Source: Amaranthus tricolor | Lineage: Eukaryota; Streptophyta; Magnoliopsida; Caryophyllales; Amaranthaceae | Direction: 5' to 3' | Assembly: GCF_026212465.1 (NCBI RefSeq) | Contig: NC_080059.1 | Location: 7,017,811 to 7,081,810, forward strand | DNA length: 64,000 nt | In this document: positions 1 through 13,925 of the stretch, one piece after another | Layout of the letters: each line of letters begins with the position of its first letter | How positions within the stretch are numbered: position 1 is the first letter of the stretch | Position numbers and translations under genes: made by a program | The notes under the pieces: model-generated | The model's database searches: none | What the model saw: only the letters and a program-made list of their open reading frames with translations | Told to the model about the DNA's origin: nothing

Positions 1-14
1 CGGAGGGAGTATAA
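1..14. mobile_element. End of a Stowaway-type MITE (cut by window edge)
   Basis: The window opens with cggagggagta, the usual terminal sequence of Stowaway/Tc1-mariner MITEs followed by the TA target dinucleotide. Only the terminus is present, so the assignment rests on about ten bases plus the TA. Confidence 0.45.
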
Positions 15-620
15 TTTACTTTATTATAACCAGATATTAAAGGTTATTATATAGAACTTGTTATATTAATTATATTGATAATGCTGAGTAGACTTGTTAG
101 ATTGATATAAATGAATTGGAAGAAGTTGGTTCACTAAAAAATGATATGAGTGATCGTCAGGTTAGTAGAAGGACACTTGTACCTCATCATATCATTGAGG
201 CAATCATTGTGATGATCATTGATGCCAAATTTACCCTATTTTTTTGGAATTTTTAGTATTTGTAAGTCATGCATAATTTCCATGTGTGATCCACTTAGCT
301 TACGTGTATATTCAATTAATCATTTATGTAATTAATGGTTTATATTTTCTCCTACTTTACATGGACTTATTGTTCAACAAGCTAAGAAACAAGGAGTACT
401 ACTACTAGCATAGGAATCCATCATGTCTTCAAGCCTTACTTTCGTACGGAAATATTTTACCATGTTCCCATTCTTCTAGTGATTATCAAATCATTAAGTT
501 TTAAATTCTTCCATTCAAAAAAAAAGTTTTAATTCATTTTTTTTTTATTTCTACTCACCTAAATATTTAATTATACAATCACTATGCGTAAAAAGAAAAT
601 ATAAATAATCTATACTATAA
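15..620. other. Gene-free AT-rich spacer
   Basis: No coding frame, RNA gene or clear repeat boundary is visible here. The sequence is AT-rich with short A and T runs. Confidence 0.5.
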
Positions 621-695
621 GTGGTGAGAATCGAAATTCTAACACAAAGGTAAAAAAAAGAGCACTTAACCATAAGGCTAATACATAATGCCTCA
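621..695 (-). mobile_element. tRNA-derived SINE head
   Basis: Read on the minus strand, a box A-like stretch (TTAGCCTTATGGTTAAGTGC) is followed about 30 bases later by a box B-like TTTCGATTCTC. That is the internal RNA polymerase III promoter layout of a tRNA-derived SINE. The sequence does not fold as an intact tRNA, and the 3' tail is not clear. Confidence 0.45.
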
Positions 696-1999
696 TATTC
701 TAAACCAAAAACCCAATTATTTCTTTAATTGACGATGACTATTTAATTACTTATTCGTAGTATTAATACTTATTTTCTTTTGAGTTTCTATGATTTGTAG
801 TACGTTTAATTTTTAAATTATATATTTTATATTTATATTTACATTTACAAATATTATTTAATATTGTACTAAGATTATGAAAAAAATCACAATTTTATGG
901 ATGTATTTAACGTTAGATATTTCATTATTTAGCTCATTATTACTTGCAGTATTTCAAATTTAGAAATAACATTTTAAGATATTTTATATATTTTCTCAAC
1001 AAATTATATTTCAAAAGTTAACACAAACCGTTACTTTTACTAAACAATAATAATTTGTACGAGTAATTAGACAAATAATTATAAGTGATTTTTCAACTAA
1101 ATCTTCACGATTAATTTTCTTGAAACATAAACAATAATGGAAATTCACTGATTGATTTACGACTACTAGTATTTCTTTCTTTGTATCAACAAATTATCAC
1201 TTGTACATGAAACAAAATAAATAGTCAACATTTAATGATTGGTAATTGCTAATAGTTTATATAATCAAAAATTAAAGTTCTTATTGATTTTATTGATATG
1301 TTTGTAGAAGTGAATAGTTTATTAAAGCGATTAAGTGCATAAAGTCACTGATACGTGCGAAAGGATTAATCAATTAATTTGTTGCTGAAGTACCTGAAAT
1401 CAGTCAATATTATATTACATAGCCACCAGATTTTATTTATTTATTTTATTTAATTACGCGTGTAGCTGCGACCTAATTCTAAATTCTAATTATCCGATTT
1501 AGACAGAGCTAGAGAGACGATCTTAAAACAAGAAATTTATATGCTAATAGGAGTAATTTGTATTATGGGGCTATTAAATCATGTATAATGCACGTCTCAC
1601 AATGAGGCTGTCTCAAACAAGAATTTGTGTTTTAGACATTATTACTTTTTAAATTTTTTTGTTTGGGGTAGACTAAAGAATAAATTCTACCAAAAGCTCT
1701 TGTGTTTCAATAAATAGAGCATCTGCATGTTGAGTCAAAAGTTTGAGGATCGATCCTTACTGGTTGCAGGTATCAGTTGGGGGGGTTTATTGACTGCAGG
1801 TATCCTTTTTACTTACTCCTTAAAGGGAATATGTATGATTTGTTCGCATTTTTCAGAAAAAAACTCATACGAATCCTGCCTTATTTGAGATACTATAAGT
1901 ATCCTTTATTAATGATGAAAATTAAACTTCTATTAAAATAAAACCCACGACCAATAGCGTAAGTCATCTCTTTTTGAAATTATTATATTATTATAGGTT
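696..1999. other. Gene-free spacer with repeat debris
   Basis: No gene is supported. Around 1592-1630 there is a terminus of the GTCTCA MITE family that also occurs at 18558 and 29858 (minus strand reads TTCTTGTTTGAGACAGCCTC). Around 1733-1800 there is a low-copy-looking GC island without coding potential. Confidence 0.4.
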
Positions 2000-2009
2000 A
2001 TGTTATATT

Positions 2010-2076
2010 GAGTGAGGTTGGCCAAACGATAGAGCCACATAGAGACTAAGTTGTGACCTTAAGTTCAAGTGCAGAG
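2010..2076 (+). mobile_element. Possible tRNA-derived SINE head
   Basis: A box A-like GAGGTTGGCCAAACGATAG is followed after about 30 bases by a degenerate box B (CTTAAGTTCAAGTG). This could be the 5' head of another SINE family. The match to the box B consensus is imperfect and no tail or target duplication was found. Confidence 0.3.
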
Positions 2077-4295
2077 GCATTTTTGACCTGTTTTTATAGG
2101 TGGAACAACCTTAAAAATAAAGATCAGAATAATAAAGTAAATCAACTTGTTTAATTAGTAAATCATATGCAGTAGTGGGATTTATGACATACATAATTTC
2201 TATTTTTAGTAGGGTTATTAATTTGGGTATTTGATTGTATGATTTTAATTTGAATATTGGTAGGTCAAATGATTCTGAATTTAAGCGCTCTTAATAATGT
2301 TTAATCATACTCTAATTTGTCTCTTTTCAGATCGAGTATAGATCTATATTGCATCAATACCAATCTATGCCAATTATATTGGGTTAGCTCAATACGATTC
2401 AAATTAATGTCGGTTATAGTTTTTGTTGGATTGAGTTCGGTTGTCTTTGATGTAGGTTTTTCTGAGGTTTGAGTTGATCTATAATCAAATCATTCTGGAT
2501 TCAAATAAAAAAAAAAGTAGGTTAACAACTTATTGGATGAATTGTTGTTCGAATCAAACACAAAACTAGTGAATACAAAATGGATCTAATCAATCCTCAA
2601 GTAAATTTCAGTTAACTTGCTAGAAAATTACATACTCCAACTTAAATAAAATCTAATTCTCACTGGTTTACAACAAACTCTTAATATGAGCCGTTAATTG
2701 TGACACTTTTATAAAAAAAAAATTAATAGAAAACTAGCATATCATCAAAGTAGAAATACACCCAACAAATCTTAGCAATAAAAATGAAATGGATAGTCTA
2801 AGATCCCAAAATTCAAAAGAACATCCGGTTCTCGTCCCCTACTCGGACTCGCACTCCCATATGATCAAAAAGCCAATAACATGTCAGATTTTTTATCAGA
2901 AATAAATCTTCATCTCTTATTTGCTTTTACAAAAAAAGTTAAGTATCAAGTATCAACCATTGATTGTGCCACGTTTAGTGACAAGTGCACGATCCAACGT
3001 AAAGTGCTCTAAATTGTTGGCTATGATATCTTATCTTAACGTACGTATGATATGTTACTAAAAAGAAAAAGGATTGAAAAGGAAGAATAAGTTAAATTAG
3101 TAAGCACAGTTATGAACAAAGATAAGAATATCTATTTTTGTGTTTAAAGTGGATTGTAACCTGCAACAGTGTAACTGGCTAAGCCTCGTATTCAGCTTTC
3201 TGGTTGCTCAAACATGTTTTTAACTTCGCTATGTTTACGTACATATTAAAATATCTTCTTCTTGGATACTTGTAATGTTCATTTAGGACCACTGGTTTGA
3301 CCAAACTACTTAATTAGGTGGATATATTGAACATTTTAAGAATATACGGTTCTCCATCATTTTAAGTGTAATCCACTTATTTTATAAAATTTACTGCATC
3401 TTTTATTTTAGGTTGTTTAATGGATACCAAAAAAAATAAAAAATAAAAAACATGAGACTAGTGTTCATCCAAAATGACAGAGGGTGGTTGGTTGGTATAG
3501 CTCTAGACCAACCACCATATGATGTTTTTTGGATGGTCAAATATAGGAGCGCTCGTTAAGCTTGTTTGATCGTTAGTTGGTTGTATCAATCATTTTTTTG
3601 TGGTTCACTAATAACGACAAGTACTTTGAAACTGTTTTTTTTTTTGTTGGTCAACATTCACCGATCACGGCTTGGTCGATGGTTGGTCGACAAGTTTATT
3701 CTGAGATATATCAAAAATTAATATTATACTCCTAAAAAATAAAAATATAATTAATAATTATATAATGTATTAAACAAGCATACAAAAATGATTTTATACA
3801 CCTTTTGTCCTCGATCATGCACATTCAAAAACCTCTTAGAAATTCACCCATCTTGAAATTGCTACTAACTAAGCACCCTTAATTGTTAAATTCTTACCAA
3901 ATAAGCATTCTTAGCTTGAGTATTTAATAACATTACTGAGATATTATTCTACTCATTGTTATTAATTATTAGCAATATAATAGTACAATTTTTGTACATA
4001 TTATTATTAGTAGTATTAGTGTAGTATTAATTATAATAGTCTTAATTGCTATTAGTGTAGTAATTTTAGTAGTAGTCTCTAGTCAATATTATTATGTATA
4101 ATTTTAGTGAAACTAGTATATTATTATTAATATAATATAAGTTATATTAGTATAATATTAATTATATTAGTAGTATTAGTTGTATTAATAATATTAGTCA
4201 TATATTATTATAATATTTAACTGATAAATTAAAACCAAACCAATATAACCAATTCGTTTGAAAGGTATATTAAGCAAAGGCATTAAGTAGCGCAT
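2077..4295. other. Gene-free AT-rich region
   Basis: No exon-like segments are seen on either strand. The stretch at 3950-4210 is a degenerate run of TAATATTA-like words. A short hairpin, ggtggttgg at 3483-3491 pairing with ccaaccacc at 3508-3516, is probably repeat-derived. Confidence 0.45.
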
Positions 4296-4320
4296 GAATG
4301 AGAATGAGAATGAGAATGAG
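4296..4320 (+). repeat. (GAATGA)n microsatellite
   Basis: About four copies of a GAGAAT hexamer occur in a row. Confidence 0.8.
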
Positions 4321-4638
4321 GAAATGTTGTAATTAAAGTCGGGACCGTACCTTTGGCACACACTTAGGCTAAAATAAATATGTGGATCTAAATCAACCAG
4401 AATTTATAAACATGGGCTACAAAATACGATTCATCTGTCACAATTTAACATTAATTAATCATTCATCTTAGTCAACATTATGTCATTAATTCGACAGTGA
4501 CCTCGTTAGTTCGCTAACTTAATTTTCTTACTTATTCTGTCTGCTGTCTCATGCCAATTAAGGTTATCTTTTCTAACTTAATGCACATCTCATTTAGTTA
4601 CAATATTCCTTAATTTTCTCTTTGCCGGTGAGATATTT

Positions 4639-5247
4639 TGTTGATGATTGATGACTCGAATCGAGTCTTGATTGTGATTGATGAATTGAAGTGGAACGAG
4701 TGAAGATGGAGGTCACAAGCTGAGCGACGAGTCCTCTCACATAGGCTATGAGTCGTAGCTTCTTCTCTGAAGTCGTGTTTTTTGGGTCAGAAACTTTGCC
4801 ACGAGTCGTGACATTTTGGAGACGACTCGTCGTTTGTTTCAACGAGTCGTTGCTCACTGGAGACGACTCGTCACTTTTGATAGTTATGCATTTTGCCTTA
4901 TTTTCACGTGGTTTTTGACGGTTATTTGGGTTGTCTTGTAGCTCAAGTATCTTTTAGTTAGGTTTTAGTATATATATCTCCTTCTATTAGTGTTAGGGTT
5001 GGGGGATGAGTCACAAATTGAGAGAGATCATAAGAGAGCCATAATTATTTGTGAGTGTGATTGTAATTCATCTTGTAAATTCTTTGCGATCATGGTGAAA
5101 TTATTTGATCTCGGTGCCGGTGGATGTAGCTATCACATTGATAGTGAATCACGTTAAATCTCTTGTGTTATTTTCTTATTGTTTGTATTGATTTTCTTTA
5201 TTATTTCATTATTGTTCAACGATTTTTGCTTCCCCTGTCGCACAACA
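4639..5247 (+). mobile_element. Solo LTR of a retrotransposon with 5-bp target duplication
   Basis: The segment begins TGTTG and ends CAACA, as LTRs do. It is flanked on both sides by the same pentamer TATTT (4634-4638 and 5248-5252), the 5-bp duplication expected from retroviral-type integrase. A TATA-like tatatatatc lies near 4970. No primer-binding site or coding sequence follows, so this is a 609-bp solo LTR left by recombination. The first 30 or so bases resemble those of the fragment at 42849, including the shared word GACTC-AATCGAGTC, so both belong to one family, probably Ty1/copia. Confidence 0.75.
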
Positions 5248-5598
5248 TATTTGTAATTGCGTCACAATGTACTCTTTTTTAGACATTATATTGCATTACA
5301 AATATATATATATGTAGTAATATCGTTGTTAAAATTAGACGTATTTTGAGAATTGAATTTTATTTCAATTTAAAGCAATTATTACTCTTTTTATGAGAAA
5401 TCTGATTCGATTCTCACTAATCTTCCTCCACTTTTAACCTATCTTAAACCATACAAAAGTCAAAGTATCTTCATTGTCATATAGAGTAGTTTAAAACAAG
5501 TGCAACAATCCCAACTGGTATAGGTAACTCTCCGATTCTTTTTTAGACTCAGAAATCTTTTAAAAATATATTGACATATTTATATATTGGTCATACTC
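5248..5598. other. Gene-free spacer
   Basis: Only AT-rich sequence between the solo LTR and the next inverted-repeat element; nothing gene-like is seen. Confidence 0.5.
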
Positions 5599-6372
5599 AG
5601 GGGCGTTTGGTTTGTAAAATTTATATGCAAGAAACGGATTGAATAATGCATTACCGTTACTAAGCGTTTGGTTGGACATCTAAGATAACCTAATCCATTT
5701 CTCAGGGGTAATGGTTTCCTTCCATTTGTTACCTTCCATAAACATCCTGTAACAAAAACCATTATCCTCCTCCATCAACAAATTATACTGATTTGCTATT
5801 ACTTCTTATTTCCTTCTCCTTTTCTCTCTCCTATTTTACTCAAAATTACTTACTGTTTTTTCTCTTAATTTTTCTCAATATAACATTCATTATTAATTCA
5901 TACATTTTGTATTTAAAAGTAATTGCAAGAATTAGAAGAATAGTTTATACAAAAAAAAAAAACAAATAAGATGAATAATGAGAAAAAAAACTTCAAATAA
6001 TATAACAATGAAAGAAGTAAACTCCTTTTAAAATAATGGGTCAAGGAAGATAGGCTTTTAAAGGTCATTTTGAACAAATTAAAAAAAACTGTAATTAAGG
6101 CCAACTAATTATAATTTAAATTTTATATATTGCAATTTCATAGCTTCCACTATTAGAGAGCGTATAATTTTACTTCTTAAATATTGCTATCAATTTCATT
6201 GTGTCATCACATTTCCAGAGCAATTAAAAATTAAACCAAACAACAAGAGAAATGTAAACAAGTGTTTTCTTACATTGTTAAACCAAACAACAAATAACTA
6301 CAACCCTTACCCTTACCCCTTTATATCAATTCCCTTTCCATTACATTTTATATTCCTATACCAAACACCCCC
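5599..6372. mobile_element. Terminal-inverted-repeat element (MITE-like)
   Basis: The left end reads GGGGCGTTTGGTTTG and the right end ACCAAACACCCC, which pair as terminal inverted repeats. CTCA occurs next to both ends and may be part of a target duplication. The interior is AT-rich and non-coding; short frames inside it are chance. The superfamily is undetermined (PIF/Harbinger-like or hAT-like). Confidence 0.5.
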
Positions 6373-8901
6373 TCAATCTTTCCATTATAATCTTGATAGG
6401 ATTAACACTTTAAAACATTAAAAAATATAGCTTGTTTGTACGTTGCATTATAAATATTCCATTGTAAGTGATACATTTCTAACACCACCAAAATCTTTCT
6501 TTTATAATATTGATCAAAATTTTTTCTATTAGACTGTTTTTATATATCGAATAAATAACCCAACTTACATATATAATTATTAATATCTGAGTACTTTATC
6601 TTGAGGTCGTCTACTCAAGAGAATAGCAAAATCTTAATAGATTTAATGCAAAACTATAAAAATCTTTTCATAATAAAATATTACAAAATGTACATGATAT
6701 TTTCTTGTGGATTAAATTCATACAATTCTTATATTTTTTTAATACAAACAATAGTAGGCTCTTAAATAGGTATGTTATCGTGATCGTGTTTTTGTAGCAC
6801 AAAAATTTAATAATTAAATGAAAAAATTAATAGGACAATCAATTTATAGAGTATGTTAGAGGAAAAGGTACAATTTGTGTGTGGTTGGCACTATCATCTC
6901 TTCATATTTTGTCTTGAGTGTGATTTAATGTCGTGTTGGTAGCGTCTCGTGTAAAGATGAGGACATTAGAGGCTACGAAAGTTTGCTCTAGGGCTAATGT
7001 GAGGCAAAGTGGATAATATTTTTATCTACAAATTTAAATGTGTGTTTGAATGGAAGAAAATGAAAAAAAAAAAAGAAAGAGGTTTTGAAGGATAAAAAAT
7101 TTCTTGTTCAGATAACACAATGGGAAGGAATTAGAAGGGGAGAGACAGAGGGAGTACTATGGATGGATCTAGCTAGTTATCTGCTAATTCTTTGATCAGT
7201 GACTTTAAGGAAATAATACCTGAAAGTATATGGTCTACTGTCATAACTCAACGTACATATGTTCGTAAGGTAAAATAAAACTTTCAACTTTTTTAGCTGG
7301 GGATGATAGTCGAATGATTGATCACTTTAAAACTGAATATTTTGTATTATAGGTACAACTATTCATTTATTCTCTAGTACATAATATTAATTACTATGAT
7401 AATAGTAACTCAACTATTTAATATGCATCTATAATATATTTCTAATTAATTACCCAAATTGTCTTATAACATAATTTATTCATGATTTTAAATGTAGCAA
7501 ATTGGATGCAATATAAAAATATTGTTACATAGTCATAAATAACAAATGCAATTGTTGTAATAAGTGGATAGCAAATGATAAGAGTTCTCTACTTATTCCC
7601 TGTCACGTCTTTGATCCAACTACCAACTGCAAGATTGAGTAATCTTTTTCATTCTTAGTATGCATGAGAAAAGGAAAGAAGAATTGTCTGTGTATGCATA
7701 GACTAATGGCCTAATGGGATATTTAACATAATAATCTCCAAGTTAATTAATAAATTCCACATAGTAACCAATCAAAATATTTTAAGATAATTATTTGTAA
7801 AATATTCTTGTAATATTCCCACATGTACACAACATGAACCAAATGACGGAAATTCTTAATTGACTATTAGCCTAATTTATTTAACTTGTTAATTTCACCA
7901 TCTTCTCAATCAACTACTCCATATTTACTACATCTAAGGTAGAATTAAATATTAAAACACAATTAATGATCCCTTTTGAGTGTATAGTTAAAATGTGCTC
8001 ATGTTGAGAATCGAGTTTATTTCAGTTGGAATATATATTATGTTTTCAAAGAAAAACTTCAGCTTTATTCTCATGATTTCACCTTTAGACCTCTCCTTCC
8101 CTTAGTCTAGCTATTTTATATGCAAACAAAAAGTACTTGTATTTGATACCATGTCAATAGGTTTTTAGTGAAATTTGTCATTTAACTATTACACATCATT
8201 GAAAGTCATCCATCTTTTATCCCCATCCATATGAGGGTGCTCTTCCTTTGTGGGTAGACATATCTCTATTAGTAGCTCTATGTAATATTATGTTGTATCC
8301 GGCATATTTAATTAATTTGCTACATTTTATAAATTAAAAACACGTTGAAGTACAAGATCATTTTAAAATATAAATAAAATTTGTAAAATTTAAGGACTAT
8401 AAATTAGGTAGAAAACGGCAAGCTAAACTAAAGTAAAACCTAGATAAATAGGTAGGGTTTAAGAGTTGCCTAAAAGAAAGGGAAAATCAAAATCGAGGAT
8501 TTTTGGTTTATGAATTTGATTTAGGGTGGAAATACAATGACCTCTCGTTCACCAATTACATTTACAAGTTGCCATTCTTGATATGTTTGCCACGCCATTC
8601 GAATTCAATTTCAATGTAGACAGTTGGAAAAGAAGGTGAACGCCCAACCTTTGTTTTAAGTATGTAATTATAACAATATTGTACTCGATTAATATCTATT
8701 CATATATATTATTCTTGATATACCATTAAAATACCAATTTAATCAAAAATTTAAGTTATATATTCGATATATGAAATCATATGATAAGTTATATACTTTA
8801 ACACGTTCATGATATGATAGCTCTTGGGTTAGAAGTGTTCATTGCTTACAATATATATCTATTTCTATTTTCTTATTTTTATCAATTATATTTAGGCAAA
8901 A
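6373..8901. other. Gene-free spacer
   Basis: No gene supported. An ACAGAGGGAGTA motif near 7145-7157 looks like another Stowaway terminus, but its partner end was not located. Confidence 0.45.
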
Positions 8902-9155
8902 GCTAGTAAACGCCCTGATGGGTGTTCGTTAACAACAATAACATTTTTAAAATAATAAATTAGAAAATAAAATCAAACACAATTTAAAAATATAATATAT
9001 ACTTAAAGCGTGATTTAGTGATATATTTCAATTTTTAAGCTATATTTGATTATATAATAAATGTTAATATGATTCAAAGTTTATAATATATTATAATTTA
9101 GTATCTACATTGTTTTATACTATTGTTAATAAGCGCTCTTAAGGCGTTGATTAGC
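8902..9155. mobile_element. 254-bp MITE with long imperfect terminal inverted repeats
   Basis: The left end GCTAGTAAACGCCCTGATGG and the reverse complement of the right end, GCTAATCAACGCCTTAAGAG, align over more than 30 bases and continue as TTAACAA. The interior is AT-rich and non-coding. No convincing flanking duplication was found, so the class (possibly Mutator-like) is uncertain. Confidence 0.5.
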
Positions 9156-9228
9156 AACATCCTTATATTTAATTGGATGTTTGATGTTATATCTAAAAGA
9201 TATTGTTTTGAATGCTTATATTTAATCC

Positions 9229-9229
9229 A

Positions 9230-9282
<53 letters not shown>
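9229..9282 (+). repeat. (AT)n microsatellite
   Basis: About 27 AT units with one CAT interruption. It gives rise to a spurious reading frame on each strand. Confidence 0.95.
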
Positions 9283-9285
<3 letters not shown>

Positions 9286-9360
9286 CTATGCATCAAAGTG
9301 TGCTCACACATCCACCTCAGCATACGCATTTCTGTAACTTTTATTTTATGTTCGAAAATC

Positions 9361-9440
9361 TTTTTTAACTACAGTAATTTTTTTAGCTAAATATTGTTAC
9401 GTTTTTTTAGCTACAGTAATTTTTTAACTACATTAATGAT
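9361..9440 (+). repeat. Short direct repeats, TTTTTTAGCTACAGTAA type
   Basis: Three degenerate copies of ttttttAgCTACAGTAAttttt occur in 80 bases. They are non-coding. Confidence 0.5.
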
Positions 9441-9827
9441 TTTCATTAAATTTTCCTCATGAAAAGACTATGCTAAATAAGTAAAAAATAATTACATGTT
9501 ATTTTTAGTATCTAAAAATAACTAAAGAAATAAAGATGATATAATTATATTCCTAATAATAAAAAGTTAGTAATTAGTTCCAAAAAATGGTAGTATCTGG
9601 AAGATTCTAGTAAGAATGAATTTAAGTTGTAATGGTTTGGTGATGTTGGACCATCTGGAAATCTTATGTGTCTCCTAAACTCTCGTGCAACTTCTAGCCG
9701 ACGAGAAAAGTGACAAAAGATTCATCTTCAGAAGTCCCGTTTACTATCCACTTAGATCGCCTTACGTTATCCATATATTTTATATCTAATAAATTAATGG
9801 GAGTAATAATGTTTAGTTATCTAATTT

Positions 9828-10075
9828 TTACTGATTTAATTGATTTTTATTGATTTTTACTGATTATAATTAATTTTTTCTAATTGTAACTGATTTTTAC
9901 TGAATGAAACTGGTTCTTACTGACTGAAATCGATTTTTATTCAACTGATTTTTAGTTCGAAATTATAATTCAGTTGTACAGTTTAAAACTGATTTTATTA
10001 AATATAGCTGATTTTGCTGATTAAAATTAATTTTTACTTATGAAAATTTATTTTTACTAATTTTTTAAAGTGAAC
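9828..10075 (+). repeat. Degenerate ACTGATTTTTACTGA-type repeat tract
   Basis: The words ACTGATTTTTACTGA, TTGATTTTTATTGA and CTGATTTTGCTGA recur at irregular spacing. This is low-complexity sequence that may be the subterminal part of a DNA transposon. Confidence 0.45.
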
Positions 10076-10371
10076 TAAACATGGCCTAAAATTCTCCAAC
10101 ATTTTCATGCCTAACAAAAATAAATTAATTCAAATAAATGAATAGATCAAATAAACATGAGTTTTTGCATCTGGTATAATATATCATTTAGAGATTATAG
10201 AAGCGAAAATTCATTAACTGAACAGCTGAACTCAACGATGTTGAAAGAATAAGGTGAATTAAAATGAAGTTAATTATTACTGTGTATTTTTTCTCGGTCT
10301 TATAGTTTCACAAATAAAGTTTTTGATATTAAAGTGAAAATAAAGTGTTTGTGACTTTGTGTACATAATGC

Positions 10372-10635
10372 TACTATATATTTTTTTTATTTCAAATTAC
10401 TTGCAATATTTGGATTTTTACACTATAAGATCATTTTATTAATTTGTTTAATTTTTAATTTATAAGTTTAAACATATTTAATTGAAATTTTAAATTATTG
10501 AATTTAATTCAATATAAAGATTATAATTATCCATTTTTTAATATTTTTTGTTATACATAATTAAAGATATTAAGATTCAAATTAATATATTAGAATACGT
10601 AAAAAATTAAACGTTATATGTAATTTGAAATGAAG
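10372..10635. mobile_element. Stowaway-like MITE, degenerate
   Basis: The inner terminal sequence ATTTCAAATTACTTGCAATA on the left is mirrored on the right by TATATGTAATTTGAAATGAAG. The size, about 260 bp, fits Stowaway/Tc1-mariner MITEs of this genome (compare 33843-34101). The outermost bases have decayed. Confidence 0.5.
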
Positions 10636-11197
10636 GAATTAAGTATCATACTTCGAAGACTTTTTGTTGAATTCTTAAGGTCACATTATGTATCATCCTT
10701 AATAAAATTTTGATTTTATAAATTTGTAATTTATTTGTATTTTTAACTGCCAATAAAATATCTAGTAATTAATCAATGCTTATTTATTTCAAATTTTAAT
10801 ATATTTTTAATATACTATTTGTAAATTACTTTTATATATTCACTAATGAACGCTAGTTTATCAAAATCGTTTTAAAAATACTCTCAATCTCTATGTGCTT
10901 AAAAGATCATGAATCATCATCAATACTGATAAAATTGTTGAAAAATGACAAAAAATATTCTTTAAGAGTATTGACACTTGAAAAAAATTTAGTGAACAAT
11001 TGATGATTACATTGCACACTTCAATGTCAATCTTTGCCAAAATAAATATTCCTTTATTACTTGAACCAAAATAAGTAATTTATTTGTATAAAATTATTAT
11101 AATACTTTTATATATACTAGAATTAGAATCTGACATATTAAATTGATTCATTAAGTTATTTAACAAATAAGTAAGGAATTCAATTTACGTAAAGATA

Positions 11198-13405
<2,208 letters not shown>

Positions 13406-13686
13406 ATATTTTTTATCATTGGAAAAAAAACCTAGAGTTATAAGTATATGATTTGAAAAGGGTTTTTTTTATGTACGTGTAGTCTAATAGAATAAATAAA
13501 ATTTGGAAAGCAATGAGGTGGGAGGAAGATGAAAATGACAAGTTAATAAAAATCATCCCATCGTTTTATCGTCGCACAGTTGCATGCCAGACTCATGGTC
13601 ATGAGCAAGCAAAAAATAGAAACAAAAACATAAAATAATTAATAAATAGATAAATAATTTCATAATAAATGGCTCCTTTATCTTCC

Positions 13687-13694
13687 TATATATA
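13687..13694 (+). promoter_or_regulatory. TATA box of the first SWEET gene
   Basis: TATATATA followed by CC lies 232 bp upstream of the start codon. The sequence after it becomes pyrimidine-rich (ctcttttcttcaactc), as in plant 5' leaders. The transcription start is inferred to be about 30 bp downstream. Confidence 0.55.
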
Positions 13695-13925
13695 CCACCA
13701 CAATCCATTCTTCTTTATTGCTCATATCACTAATTAAACTACAATAATCCTCTTTTCTTCAACTCTTAGCTTGCTTTCTCTCTTAATTACCTTCTCTTAT
13801 TAATCCCCACTAATTATAATTATTGGGTAATTAGAGAGTTTATTAAGAGCTTTAATTAACCAAGTTTAAGATTTTTTGATCATTTAAAGCCAACAAAAAC
13901 AAAGAAGATCAATTATAAAGCCACT

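Noticed and set aside
4594..4857. 87-codon minus-strand frame
   Set aside because: It runs antisense through the left part of the solo LTR; Ser/Thr-rich composition with no recognisable domain.
9123..9368. 81-codon open frame
   Set aside because: It is mostly an Ile-Tyr repeat from the AT microsatellite and has no family similarity.
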